From an uncultured Ruminococcus sp. (GTDB lineage Bacteria; Bacillota_A; Clostridia; Oscillospirales; Ruminococcaceae), in contig ONBA01000006.1 of the NCBI GenBank assembly GCA_900315975.1, positions 45,263 through 109,262 on the forward strand: DNA of 64,000 nucleotides, given 5' to 3'. How positions within the stretch are numbered: the first letter of the stretch is position 1; each line of letters opens with the position of its first letter. This document shows, in pieces, positions 33,911-42,248 of this stretch. The position numbers and the translations under genes were made by a program. The notes under the pieces were generated by a model. The model was not told where the DNA came from, did no database searches, and was given only the letters and a program-made list of their open reading frames with translations.

Positions 33911-35951
33911 AGCCGTTAAGGCGCTTGATGATGTATTTGCCGCAGAGCTTAGTGCTCTTGCCGATATTGTAAACGTGTTCTTTATATGCTTCGGATATTT
34001 TTCTGGAATATTCCTCGCGCTCGCGGAGCATCTTGTCTATCACTTCATTGGTCTTGCCGAGTTCATTTGTTTCAAGAGCTTCGCCGATAACAGTTCTAAT
34101 TGTGAGGGTTATTGGCGGTATGCCTATCTTTTCGTATTCCTGATTCATTATCTTCATAGGTGTGTTGATAAAGAGTACAGGACGCTTTGTAACGAATGCA
34201 AACTCAAACGAGATATCGCTCCAGTCTGTTATGAGAACATCGGCTTCGAGTACGGGGTTGTTTGATGAGAAGTCGGTCTGTACGGTGATATTCTTCTTAT
34301 CCTTGAACTTTTCTTTGAGGAGGTCGAACTTTTCAGGTTCGTGACGCACCTGCTGAGGATGGGGACGAAGGATTATCTCATAATCAGTCTTGCTGAGCTC
34401 ACTGAGGAGGTCGTCGATACAGAGGTCGATGATGTTGTCAGCCTGCCATGAAGGAGCAATGAGTATCTTTGGAATCTTGTTCACAGGGTGCTCGGACTTG
34501 TTATACTCGTCGAGCATATCGTCGAGAAGTGGATAGCCGGTTTCGACGAGGCACTTCTTAGGAGTTTGGTATATTTCCTCGGCAGCGCGTATCTCATTGA
34601 ACTGGTCAACGCTTGGTACGAAGATAGTATCGAACCAGTCGAGTGCTCCCTTTCTGTAGGAGGAAGCGATGCTTCCCATACCGTGGCACGCGAAAACGTA
34701 CTCAACGTCTTTCTTTACGCGCGAACGCTTGATGTGGTACTTTTCAAGGTCGGGCATAGTCATTACGCACATATCGCATTCAAGCTTCATGAAAAGCGGA
34801 ACGAGGTATCTGTCGGTGCCTACGTAGTAGGGGTGTATCTGAGGACGTTCGTCCTTGAAGATGTTATCGTTGGGGTCACTTGTAACGTAGTGGATATCGA
34901 GGTCAGAGTTTTCACAGATGTAGTCGATCATGCCCTTGAAGTACTTATAGAAGCCGTTTGACTCAGAGTAGAACATGAGCTTCATGTCCTTTACCTCGAA
35001 GAACTTCTTATAATCAGCCTTTTCGCGGGAGCTGTACTTCTTATGCTGCTTTTCTTTTTCTATACGCTGCTCGTTCATCTTTTTGAGGTACTCGTAGTCG
35101 ATGTACTTCTTAGGCGGCATACAGATGTTGTAGAGGAACATGAAAGGTATTGCGAAGAGGTTGCCGAAAATCCAGTAAAGACCAACTCCGGCGGGAACGA
35201 TGAATGAGAAGTAAACCGAGAAAGCGATGAGGAGAGCTGTTGAGAGAACCTTGCTGAGGTTTCCGGAAGCTACCTGAAGAACGTTTACGCGGTTCTGGAT
35301 AACGCAGAGGAGCCATGCGCTGACACCTGAGAGTACCGGTATACTGAGCAGTATATAGTCATGCTTGAACGAAGGAGTCTTACTGAGGTCAAGACCGAGG
35401 AACATGGTATTGAGGTCGCGGATTTCTTCAGCCGACTGTCTGAGAATTTCCGGAAGCGGGTGATTGCTTGGGATAAGGTTCTGCTTTATGAGGCTTACGA
35501 TTTCAAGCTGATAGTTGTTTTCTTTGAGGGCCTCCTCATTTGAGAAGAGAGCGAGCCAGTCCTTGAACTGGTCGATGATGCTTGTGTCGAACTGGTGGAT
35601 AAATGTAAGCGGGTGATACATAACGTAAACAAGTCCGAGGACGAGCGGGATCTGTATCAGAAGCGGAACCGAGCTGAGCAGCGGGTGGTAGTGGTATTTC
35701 TTATAGAGTTTGAGCTGCTCTTCACCGAGCTTGTCTTTATCGTCTATATATTTGATTTTGAGGGCATTTTCCTCAGGCATGAGACGAACCATGTTGATAG
35801 AGTTCTTCTGAGTAGCCATATTCAGTGGAAAGAGGATCACCTTCGTAAGGAGGGTGAAGATTATGATACTGAGACCATAGTTTCCGACGATGTTGAATAT
35901 AAAGCTCATTGCCTTTCCGAGGATATCGCCTAAAAAGCTTATTACAACCAT
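33909..35951 (-). CDS. YidC/Oxa1 insertase domain fused to CDP-glycerol glycerophosphotransferase domain
   Basis: One 680-residue protein with two recognisable parts. Residues 1-285 are a YidC/Oxa1 core with five helices: a first helix near 15-40 running into LLTKVILFPLNMATQKNS, a cytoplasmic hairpin (MPEENALKIKYIDDKD), and IPLVLGLVYVMYHPL. Residues 286-325 are a highly charged linker. Residues 326-680 match the TagB/TagF glycerophosphotransferase family (VFACHGMGSIASSYRKG, IFVPS, ETGYPLLDD, LIAPSWQ, ILRPHPQQ and LITDWSDISFEFA), which builds poly(glycerol-phosphate) chains. It starts at ATG with AGGAGA upstream and ends before a strong terminator. It lies 16 bases after a small membrane gene in the same operon. 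Fusion role: inferred envelope polymer synthesis or membrane tethering. Confidence 0.85.
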   Translation of the reverse strand: MVVISFLGDILGKAMSFIFNIVGNYGLSIIIFTLLTKVILFPLNMATQKNSINMVRLMPEENALKIKYIDDKDKLGEEQLKLYKKYHYHPLLSSVPLLIQIPLVLGLVYVMYHPLTFIHQFDTSIIDQFKDWLALFSNEEALKENNYQLEIVSLIKQNLIPSNHPLPEILRQSAEEIRDLNTMFLGLDLSKTPSFKHDYILLSIPVLSGVSAWLLCVIQNRVNVLQVASGNLSKVLSTALLIAFSVYFSFIVPAGVGLYWIFGNLFAIPFMFLYNICMPPKKYIDYEYLKKMNEQRIEKEKQHKKYSSREKADYKKFFEVKDMKLMFYSESNGFYKYFKGMIDYICENSDLDIHYVTSDPNDNIFKDERPQIHPYYVGTDRYLVPLFMKLECDMCVMTMPDLEKYHIKRSRVKKDVEYVFACHGMGSIASSYRKGALDWFDTIFVPSVDQFNEIRAAEEIYQTPKKCLVETGYPLLDDMLDEYNKSEHPVNKIPKILIAPSWQADNIIDLCIDDLLSELSKTDYEIILRPHPQQVRHEPEKFDLLKEKFKDKKNITVQTDFSSNNPVLEADVLITDWSDISFEFAFVTKRPVLFINTPMKIMNQEYEKIGIPPITLTIRTVIGEALETNELGKTNEVIDKMLREREEYSRKISEAYKEHVYNIGKSTKLCGKYIIKRLNG

Positions 35952-35967
35952 TTATATTCTCCTGTAA

Positions 35968-36249
35968 TTATTCCTCGTCGTCATCGTCGTCGTCAAGAAG
36001 GTCGTTAGCAGTGATAACGTCCTTACCGGCTTCTGCACCTTTTATCTCAGCCTTAGGAGTTTCGTCCTCGCTGCCTGACTTTTTCTTTACAGCGCTCTTG
36101 ACTTTTCTCCAGTAGATACCGAGAACAGTTCCGACAGTGATAACAACGCCGGCAACTATCTGAATGATAAGGCTTGTTGAAGCAGGGTCGATGTACATAG
36201 CTGCCTTCATGCTATCAGCAGCATTGAATAAAACAGTGATATTTTCCAT
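35968..36249 (-). CDS. Small single-pass membrane protein with acidic C-terminus
   Basis: A 93-residue protein: about 20 N-terminal residues, one transmembrane helix (about 24-44, IQIVAGVVITVGTVLGIYW), a basic stretch (RKVKSAVKKK) and an acidic tail ending in a run of Asp/Glu. I recognise no family. AAGGAG 6 bases before the ATG at 36249 makes it a better start than the ATG at 36267. It is co-transcribed with the YidC-glycerophosphotransferase fusion, so it is a likely partner of it. Confidence 0.7.
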   Translation of the reverse strand: MENITVLFNAADSMKAAMYIDPASTSLIIQIVAGVVITVGTVLGIYWRKVKSAVKKKSGSEDETPKAEIKGAEAGKDVITANDLLDDDDDDEE

Positions 36250-36315
36250 TTTGAACTCCTTTTTCATTTACGATTTGTTTGTTTATTAGTTGTCAGAATA
36301 TGCCGACAACACTTT

Positions 36316-36344
36316 ATTATATCACTATATTAATGATATGTCAA
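36316..36344 (-). promoter_or_regulatory. Promoter of the YidC-fusion operon
   Basis: On the minus strand TTGACA (36344-36339), 17-base spacer, TATAAT (36321-36316): full consensus. Confidence 0.85.
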
Positions 36345-36435
36345 TTTATAAAATGCCGGATTTCAGCCTTTTGCGGCTGAGGTTTATGTTAAAACCGCCG
36401 TTAATTCGCTATTCTCCGGAAGTGCTTGTGTGACC

Positions 36436-36464
36436 TTGACCTTTTTATGAAAATGTGATAGAAT
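36436..36464 (+). promoter_or_regulatory. Promoter of the CNNM/CBS gene
   Basis: TTGACC (36436-36441), 17-base spacer, TAGAAT (36459-36464), 32 bases before the start. Confidence 0.7.
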
Positions 36465-36495
36465 AAGCTTGTCTGACATGACAGGAAGGATGAAT

Positions 36496-37770
36496 ATGGA
36501 AAAAAGTGATATATGGAAAATTGTCCTTGTAATTTCGATGATGGTGTTTTCGGCACTGTTTTCAAGTACCGAAACAGCTTATTCGAGCGTAAACAAGCTG
36601 CGCCTGAAGAATTACGAGGCACAGGGCAATAAAAAGGCTGCTAAGGCACTGAAACTTGCAAACCGCTTTGACGAGGTGCTTACGGCGGTACTGATAGGAA
36701 ACAATATCGTCAATATTGCGTCATCGTCCGTGAGTACACTGCTTTTTGTTAGCATTTTCGGCAGTAAGGGAGCGGGTATCTCGACAGCCGTGATAACGGT
36801 TCTTGTACTTGTATTCTGTGAAGTTCTGCCAAAATCATACGCGAAAAAGAATGCGGAGAAAATAGCCCTCGCATTCGCTTCTCCGCTTTCCGCTCTCGTT
36901 ATCGTGCTGAAACCGCTTGTGCTTGCACTGAATCTGCTTTCATCGGTATTCTCAAAGGGCGACGAAGCCCCCACCGTAACCGAGGACGAGCTGAAATACA
37001 TGATAGACGAGATAGAAGAGGAAGGAGTTATCGAGGAACAGGAGAGTGAACTTGTAAAGAGTGCGCTTGAATTTGACGAGATAACGGTCGATGAGATACT
37101 CATTCCGCGAGTTAAGATAATAGGTGCGGAGATAAACTCAACTATCGACGAGATAAAGGAACTTTTCAGCCGTGAGATGTATTCGCGTCTGCCGGTTTAC
37201 GAAAAGAGTCTTGATAATATCGTGGGAATGATAACGAACAAGGCATTCTTCAAAATGCTCGTTGAGGGAAAATACGACATTCACGGAATAGTACAGGAAG
37301 TACCGCATATCGCGGATACTCAGCTTATCAGCGAGGCAATGCGTTTCATGCAGAGGTCGAAGGTGCACCTTGCCGTAGTAACAGACCAGTACGGCGGCAC
37401 AAAGGGAATAATTACCCTTGAGGACATTATTGAGGAACTTGTCGGCGAAATATACGACGAGGACGACGAGATAATTACCAATATAGTTAAACTCCCCGAC
37501 GGCAGATACGAAGCTGCCGGAGACCTCAATATCAGCGACCTTCTCGAAATGCTTGAATTCGATGAGGACATGATAGAGAGCGAGTATTCGACCGTAGGCG
37601 GCTGGATAACTGAGCTTCTTGAACATATCCCCGAGGCTGGAGAGACCGCTGAAAAAGGCATTTTCCGTCTTACGGCAGCGGAGGTCAATGAGCAAAACGT
37701 CGAAAAGGTGATAATAGAAATACTTCCGGCGGAAGAAACTAAAACAGAAGATGACGAAAAATCGGACTAA
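36496..37770 (+). CDS. CNNM/CBS-domain membrane protein (HlyC/CorC family)
   Basis: A 424-residue protein with an N-terminal DUF21/CNNM membrane domain (about 1-180; FSSTETAYSSVNKLRL), a CBS pair (about 195-320; VDEILIPRVKIIGAE, HLAVVTDQYGGTKGIITLED) and a C-terminal CorC_HlyC domain (about 340-415). CNNM proteins are magnesium transporters or efflux-related regulators; the old name hemolysin is not functional evidence. The ATG at 36496 has GGAAGG 6 bases upstream, whereas the in-frame ATGs further upstream have none at good distance. Confidence 0.9.
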   Translation: MEKSDIWKIVLVISMMVFSALFSSTETAYSSVNKLRLKNYEAQGNKKAAKALKLANRFDEVLTAVLIGNNIVNIASSSVSTLLFVSIFGSKGAGISTAVITVLVLVFCEVLPKSYAKKNAEKIALAFASPLSALVIVLKPLVLALNLLSSVFSKGDEAPTVTEDELKYMIDEIEEEGVIEEQESELVKSALEFDEITVDEILIPRVKIIGAEINSTIDEIKELFSREMYSRLPVYEKSLDNIVGMITNKAFFKMLVEGKYDIHGIVQEVPHIADTQLISEAMRFMQRSKVHLAVVTDQYGGTKGIITLEDIIEELVGEIYDEDDEIITNIVKLPDGRYEAAGDLNISDLLEMLEFDEDMIESEYSTVGGWITELLEHIPEAGETAEKGIFRLTAAEVNEQNVEKVIIEILPAEETKTEDDEKSD

Positions 37771-37794
37771 GGTGTTTACTAAGTCCGGTTTTTC
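37763..37794 (+). terminator. Terminator of the CNNM/CBS gene
   Basis: CGGACT (37763-37768) and AGTCCG (37782-37787) form a stem followed by GTTTTTC. Confidence 0.7.
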
Positions 37795-37859
37795 ATTTAC
37801 TTTTGATAGACAAATTATCAGGATTATTAAAATTATATACAGAAATTATTCAAAAACTC

Positions 37860-37888
37860 TTTACAATTCTGTTTTTGTGTGCTATAAT
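37860..37888 (+). promoter_or_regulatory. Promoter of the 38-kb membrane protein gene
   Basis: TTTACA (37860-37865), 17-base spacer, TATAAT (37883-37888). Confidence 0.75.
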
Positions 37889-37956
37889 ATATGAAAAATA
37901 TATGTGGCAGGTTTGATAAGCATATATCGACCGTTCACGAAAAGGAGGAATTGATC

Positions 37957-38658
37957 ATGGAGAATCTCATGAACGACATCAACTCACCGGTACGTACACA
38001 GTCGGACACGTCAACCGCAAATGCGGTATCCACCTACGACACAGCATGGGATGATGTGCCGATCCCTGAACCGGTTTCATCGGCGGAACACTTCTCGTCC
38101 TATTCTACGGGAAATGATTCGGTGGTCCTTGAAGCAGTCAAGGGACTGATAGGCGCCATGGTCGGTGCCATACCCGGTGTTCTGCTGTGGATAATAATCG
38201 GCAGGATAGGATTCGTTGCGGCTATATGCGGCGCTATCCTTGCGGCAGGAGTAGTTGCGGGGTACACATTCATGACTAAGGATAGTATAATTCCGCAAGT
38301 GTGGGGACTTGTGATATGCCTTTCCGTAGTTGTGATTGCTGTGTATTTTTCAGAGCGCGTAGTGTGGTCGTGGGAACTCGCGGACTACTTCGCAAAGTAT
38401 ATGAGTGAAACGCGTGAAAGTCTTTACTCGCTTGGAGAAGCAGGCGGACTTTCTGCCGGCGATGTCGATGAGATAATCGACAAGGAAATGATGAGTACTT
38501 ACGGCTTTACAAAGGGAACTTTCGGCGAATTCTTCTCCAATTTCCACAGAACCCTCGGAGTTGCAGGAATGAACGGAAAATATTTCTTCAATCTGCTTAC
38601 TTCCTACGCTTTTGCAGGAATGGGCGGACTCTGGCTTTTCAAAAAGGCAAGAGGCTGA
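37957..38658 (+). CDS. Membrane protein of unknown function
   Basis: A 233-residue protein: a polar N-terminus of about 50 residues, then three hydrophobic helices (about 62-82, 86-106, 110-130), a soluble stretch of about 80 residues rich in charged residues and a final hydrophobic segment (about 208-228). I recognise no domain. The ATG at 37957 follows AAAAGGAGG; the frame extends upstream to 37891 without a ribosome site. It has its own promoter, and no neighbour suggests a role. Confidence 0.65.
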   Translation: MENLMNDINSPVRTQSDTSTANAVSTYDTAWDDVPIPEPVSSAEHFSSYSTGNDSVVLEAVKGLIGAMVGAIPGVLLWIIIGRIGFVAAICGAILAAGVVAGYTFMTKDSIIPQVWGLVICLSVVVIAVYFSERVVWSWELADYFAKYMSETRESLYSLGEAGGLSAGDVDEIIDKEMMSTYGFTKGTFGEFFSNFHRTLGVAGMNGKYFFNLLTSYAFAGMGGLWLFKKARG

Positions 38659-39142
38659 TATTATAATAATGCTGGGACATCAATTTGATACTGAAAAAAC
38701 TGGATTTGAAGTAAAATTTTTCGGGCGAACAGTGTTCGCCCCTACACATACAAACAAAAAATAGCACAATTGTAGGGGCGCACATTAGAGTGCTTCCCTT
38801 AGCGGAATTTGTGGGCTACCGAGCCGTAAATTTACGGTACATATTCGGTATCCTGCGAAACCGCCAAAGGGGGCTATGAAATTGGACTTTTTTGACACTC
38901 TGAAAGGACTGCTTTGGCAGTCCTTTAAACTTGTAGAAAAGTATGATTAAGCAAAAAATGTATGCAGATTCCCAATGGGCATCCCTGCAATTCGTCTTAT
39001 TTTACATTTTTATGCGATGATAAGTCCGAATCTTCGTCGGCGTTTTTCTGAAACAGAGCATGAGAACGTGAGAGAAAATGAGAAAAACAAAGAGAATCAA
39101 AGAGAAAGTGATGTATAGATTGAAAAAAAATACGAAAACCCC
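38659..39142. other. Intergenic region with hairpin repeats, no gene seen
   Basis: This stretch holds a dispersed-repeat-like element (38723-38926), a purine-rich run with repeated GAGAAA units (about 39055-39115) and then the rplM promoter. No coding frame, tRNA or known RNA was recognised. Confidence 0.6.
38723..38926. repeat. MITE/REP-like element made of several inverted repeats
   Basis: GGGCGAAC-AGT-GTTCGCCC (38723-38741) overlaps CGCCCCTAC (38737-38745), which in turn is the inverted partner of GTAGGGGCG (38772-38780). Further on are the palindrome CCGTAAATTTACGG (about 38830) and a perfect 10-bp hairpin AAAGGACTGC-TTTG-GCAGTCCTTT (38903-38926). The GGGCGAAC/GTTCGCCCC type resembles dispersed non-coding repeats of clostridial genomes. 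Confidence 0.5.
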
Positions 39143-39171
39143 TTGACAAGTCCCTGAGTTTAAGTTATAAT
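39143..39171 (+). promoter_or_regulatory. Promoter of rplM-rpsI
   Basis: Full-consensus TTGACA (39143-39148), 17-base spacer, TATAAT (39166-39171). Confidence 0.85.
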
Positions 39172-39183
39172 TAGTCTTGCACT

Positions 39184-39210
39184 GTCGGGAACTCGGATAC
39201 GTTCCCCGAC
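39184..39210 (+). promoter_or_regulatory. Possible L13 leader hairpin
   Basis: GTCGGGAAC (39184-39192) pairs with GTTCCCCGAC (39201-39210), with one bulged C, near the 5' end of the rplM transcript. Firmicute rplM messages often carry an autoregulatory L13 leader; this position and size fit, but homology cannot be confirmed by eye. Confidence 0.45.
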
Positions 39211-39238
39211 CAAAATAAATATTACGGAGGAAAACATT

Positions 39239-39667
39239 ATGTCAACTACACTGGCAAAACCGGCTGAAGTAAGCCGTACATGGTATATCCTCGACGCTGA
39301 GGGAAAGCCTCTCGGACGCGTAGCTGCTAAGGCTGCTCACATCCTCAGAGGTAAGCATAAGCCCACCTACACTCCTAACGTAGATTGCGGCGACCATGTT
39401 ATCATCATCAACTGCGAAAAGGCTATCCTTACAGGTAAGAAGCTCGAACAGAAGAAGTACTACTGGCACACAGGCTGGATCGGCGGTCTCAAGTCCATTT
39501 CTTACAAGGACATGATGGCTGATCAGGCTGACAGAGCTATGACTATCGCTGTAAACGGTATGCTCCCTAATAACTCACTCGGAAGAGCTCAGCTCAAGAG
39601 ACTCAGAACTTACAAGGGCGCAGAGCACAAGCAGACAGCTCAGAAGCCTGTTGCTTACGAATTATAA
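39239..39667 (+). CDS. rplM: 50S ribosomal protein L13
   Basis: Large-subunit protein L13, 142 residues, with the family segments [33 protein letters not shown] and [27 protein letters not shown] precedes the ATG. rpsI follows after 17 bases, the standard pair. Confidence 0.98.
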   Translation: MSTTLAKPAEVSRTWYILDAEGKPLGRVAAKAAHILRGKHKPTYTPNVDCGDHVIIINCEKAILTGKKLEQKKYYWHTGWIGGLKSISYKDMMADQADRAMTIAVNGMLPNNSLGRAQLKRLRTYKGAEHKQTAQKPVAYEL

Positions 39668-39684
39668 TAAGGAGGCGCTTTACA

Positions 39685-40086
39685 ATGTACGAATCAAAAG
39701 TAAAATACTACTACGGAACTGGCAGAAGAAAGCACTCCGTTGCAAGAGTTAGAATCATCCCCGGTTCAGGTAACGTTACTATCAACGGCAGAGGTATCGA
39801 CGATTACTTCGGTCTTGAGACTCTCAAGCTCATCGTTCGTCAGCCTCTCGCTCTTACTGACAACCTCGACAAGTTCGACATCGTTTGCACTGTTGCAGGC
39901 GGCGGCGTAACAGGTCAGGCTGGTGCTATCAGACACGGCGTTTCAAGAGCTCTCCTCGAGTTCAACGCTGAGCTCCGTCCTACTCTTAAGAAGGCTGGTT
40001 TCCTCACTCGTGACCCGAGAATGAAGGAAAGAAAGAAGTACGGTCTCAAGGCTGCTCGTCGTGCTCCTCAGTTCAGCAAGAGATAA
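39685..40086 (+). CDS. rpsI: 30S ribosomal protein S9
   Basis: Small-subunit protein S9, 133 residues, with [34 protein letters not shown] and the basic C-terminus ending in QFSKR, which reaches the P site. Co-transcribed with rplM and followed by a terminator. Confidence 0.98.
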   Translation: MYESKVKYYYGTGRRKHSVARVRIIPGSGNVTINGRGIDDYFGLETLKLIVRQPLALTDNLDKFDIVCTVAGGGVTGQAGAIRHGVSRALLEFNAELRPTLKKAGFLTRDPRMKERKKYGLKAARRAPQFSKR

Positions 40087-40102
40087 TCACATTATCGCTT
40101 TT

Positions 40103-40136
40103 AAAGTACCTTTGCAATGCAGAGGTACTTTTTATA
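40103..40136 (+). terminator. Terminator of rplM-rpsI
   Basis: AAAGTACCT pairs with AGGTACTTT (a stem from 40103 to 40131), followed by a T run. Confidence 0.8.
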
Positions 40137-40140
40137 TGTA

Positions 40141-40171
40141 AAAAAGGAGATGCACTGAGACATCTCCTTTT
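40141..40171 (-). terminator. Terminator of the GH5-dockerin gene
   Basis: AAAAGGAGATG (40142-40152) and CATCTCCTTTT (40161-40171) form a perfect 11-bp stem with a T run on the minus strand. Confidence 0.85.
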
Positions 40172-40175
40172 GTTA

Positions 40176-42062
40176 TTATTTAGAAGGAATTTCCGGAAGA
40201 GACTTGATGAGTTTAGCGTCGAGGCGCTGAATAGCGAGAGCGTCCTTGCCGGTAACACCGTCGCCGGGGTTATAGCAGTCAGCGTTTAAGAGAGCCTTGT
40301 CGTCGAACTTATACTTGTCCTTGTTGCCGATATACTGGAGAATAGCTGTTGCGTCGGCGATAGTTACGTTGCCGTCGAGGTTAGCGTCGCCGTATACGAG
40401 CTTAGTAGTAGGAACAGTTCCGGAGGACTGGGTAGTAGAAGTGGTTGTAGTAGTTTTAGGGGAGGTGGAGGAAGTAGTAGTGCCGTCGGGTTTTACGATC
40501 TGACCGTTGCCCTTAGTACCGCCGTTTATATTGCTTCCCTCAGAGCTTGAATAGCTTGAATAGAATTCGTTAAGAGATAAACCGTTCTCACCGAGTGCAG
40601 TCTGATGGTCGAGACCGATGAACTTTCCGGAAGTTGATGTCTGCCAGAGAGACGGTTCAAAGAGACCGTACTTATCCTCGTCCCAGTTATTGAACTGAGT
40701 ATCAAGGAGTCCGCCGGTATCGCCGGAGTTAGGGTTGAGGCACCAGAAAGTATGATTGATGTGGTTCTTTATCATGTAATCGCGGAGAAGACCCATCCAT
40801 TTCTGGTTTTTGCCCTCGTCCATGTGACCGCCCCATTCACCGATAAGGAGTGGAGCGATGTCCTTGTCGTTTATGTAAGCCCATGTGTCGTACCAGTAAT
40901 CTTTGAGAAGAGTATCGGTATCGAAGTCTTTTGCGAACCATGACTGTGCATAAACTGACGGACCGTAGTCATGGGGAGAGTAGACTATCTGACCTGAAGT
41001 CGGAAGTACGGGGAGGTCTTTTACACCGCGGAGGTTTCCGCCCCACCATGCACCGTACCATTTTTCCTCGCCTTCTTTAGGCTGGAATTTATCGGGTGTA
41101 TTCCAGTCGCTTCCCCTGTCGAACATAGGTGACTGCTCGATACCTTCGATAAGGATAAGGGCGTGGGGATTGACTTTGAGGATAGACTTGGCACATTCCT
41201 CGGAGGAATACTTCCAGTTGTTCTTATCGGTTGAATTATCCCACTTAGCCATATTTGAGGGACAGCTGGTTCCGTCGTAGCCGCGTTTGCCGTGAGGCTC
41301 ATTTTTGAGGTCATAAGCGAGGATAGTATCGTCGTTTGCGTACTTTTCAGCGAGCCATGTGATAGAGTCCTTCCAGTCGTCCCATGTTATCTCCTTCTTT
41401 GAGAAGTGACCTGTAGCCATACCGTCGCAGTCTTCTGCTGTAGGCTCATAATACCAGAGGTTGTAGTTGTGACCGGAGTTGTGCGAAGCGGGACTGTGAA
41501 CGTCGATAAGAGCCTTAACGCCGTATTTCTTGCACTTGCCCATGATTATATCGAATATCTCCATAGAGTTCTTGAGAGTTTTGCCGTCAGCCTGAACGAA
41601 GTCTCTGTTGATATTGCCGTACTTGCCTGCGGGAGTTACAGTTCCGTCCTCGCCGATTTCGTCCTTGGGCGGGTTGTAGCTTGCCTGAACAGAAGAAACA
41701 GGGAGCGGTTCACCGTCCATCCATGAGAGCAGAAGCTCTGTAGAAATAGGGAAGCGGATGATGTTGATTCCGTGGTCAGCGATACTCTTCATCATATCGT
41801 CAACATCGCGGGCATAGAGTCCGTGCGGAACGTTCTCGGTACAGTTCATGCCGAACCAGTTTGCACCTGTGAGCCATACCTGATTGCCATTCATGTCATA
41901 GAGCTTACTGCCCTCTGCATGGAGCCAGTCGTCGTTGCATTCGTCAACTGCAAGAGCATTCTGTGCGGGAGCGATATATGCAGGAAGGACAGCGCCTGTT
42001 GCCGATACCGCTACAGTTACTGATGACGCAAACGCCACCAATGCTTTTGTGATTTTTTTCAT
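40176..42062 (-). CDS. Secreted GH5 glycoside hydrolase with C-terminal dockerin
   Basis: A 628-residue secreted enzyme. The signal peptide is about residues 1-37. The GH5 TIM-barrel domain (about 45-490) shows the acid/base Glu in YDLKNEPHGKRG, the nucleophile Glu in LLIGEWGGH and the substrate-contact NWFGMNC and HSPASHNSG segments, typical of endo-beta-1,4-glucanases. A Thr/Ser linker (about 530-560) leads to a type I dockerin (about 562-628) with two calcium repeats, GDANLDGNVTIADATAILQY and ADCYNPGDGVTGKDALAIQR. The dockerin should dock to a cohesin on a scaffold or the cell surface. The ATG at 42062 follows GAGGGG; the upstream in-frame ATG lacks a signal. It has its own promoter. Confidence 0.92.
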   Translation of the reverse strand: MKKITKALVAFASSVTVAVSATGAVLPAYIAPAQNALAVDECNDDWLHAEGSKLYDMNGNQVWLTGANWFGMNCTENVPHGLYARDVDDMMKSIADHGINIIRFPISTELLLSWMDGEPLPVSSVQASYNPPKDEIGEDGTVTPAGKYGNINRDFVQADGKTLKNSMEIFDIIMGKCKKYGVKALIDVHSPASHNSGHNYNLWYYEPTAEDCDGMATGHFSKKEITWDDWKDSITWLAEKYANDDTILAYDLKNEPHGKRGYDGTSCPSNMAKWDNSTDKNNWKYSSEECAKSILKVNPHALILIEGIEQSPMFDRGSDWNTPDKFQPKEGEEKWYGAWWGGNLRGVKDLPVLPTSGQIVYSPHDYGPSVYAQSWFAKDFDTDTLLKDYWYDTWAYINDKDIAPLLIGEWGGHMDEGKNQKWMGLLRDYMIKNHINHTFWCLNPNSGDTGGLLDTQFNNWDEDKYGLFEPSLWQTSTSGKFIGLDHQTALGENGLSLNEFYSSYSSSEGSNINGGTKGNGQIVKPDGTTTSSTSPKTTTTTSTTQSSGTVPTTKLVYGDANLDGNVTIADATAILQYIGNKDKYKFDDKALLNADCYNPGDGVTGKDALAIQRLDAKLIKSLPEIPSK

Positions 42063-42116
42063 AGTTATTTCCCCTCTCACGAACAGCAGTCTTATTTCAC
42101 TGTTCAAGTCAATATC

Positions 42117-42145
42117 ATTTTAACATTTCACGCTTCAATTGTCAA
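42117..42145 (-). promoter_or_regulatory. Promoter of the GH5-dockerin gene
   Basis: On the minus strand TTGACA (42145-42140), 17-base spacer, TAAAAT (42122-42117). It faces away from the proS promoter 36 bases further on. Confidence 0.8.
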
Positions 42146-42180
42146 TATTAAGGCAGCACGTCAAACAAGTTTTGCTGTTG

Positions 42181-42209
42181 TTGACATTTCCGGCGATAGG
42201 TGATATAAT
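42181..42209 (+). promoter_or_regulatory. Promoter of proS
   Basis: Full-consensus TTGACA (42181-42186), 17-base spacer, TATAAT (42204-42209). No T-box-like leader: only about 33 bases separate it from the ATG. Confidence 0.85.
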
Positions 42210-42248
42210 GTATACATCTATGTTATTATTTAGAAAAGAGGACTTCTT

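Noticed and set aside
42209..42248. T-box leader for proS
   Set aside because: Only about 33 bases lie between the promoter and the start, too short for a T-box.
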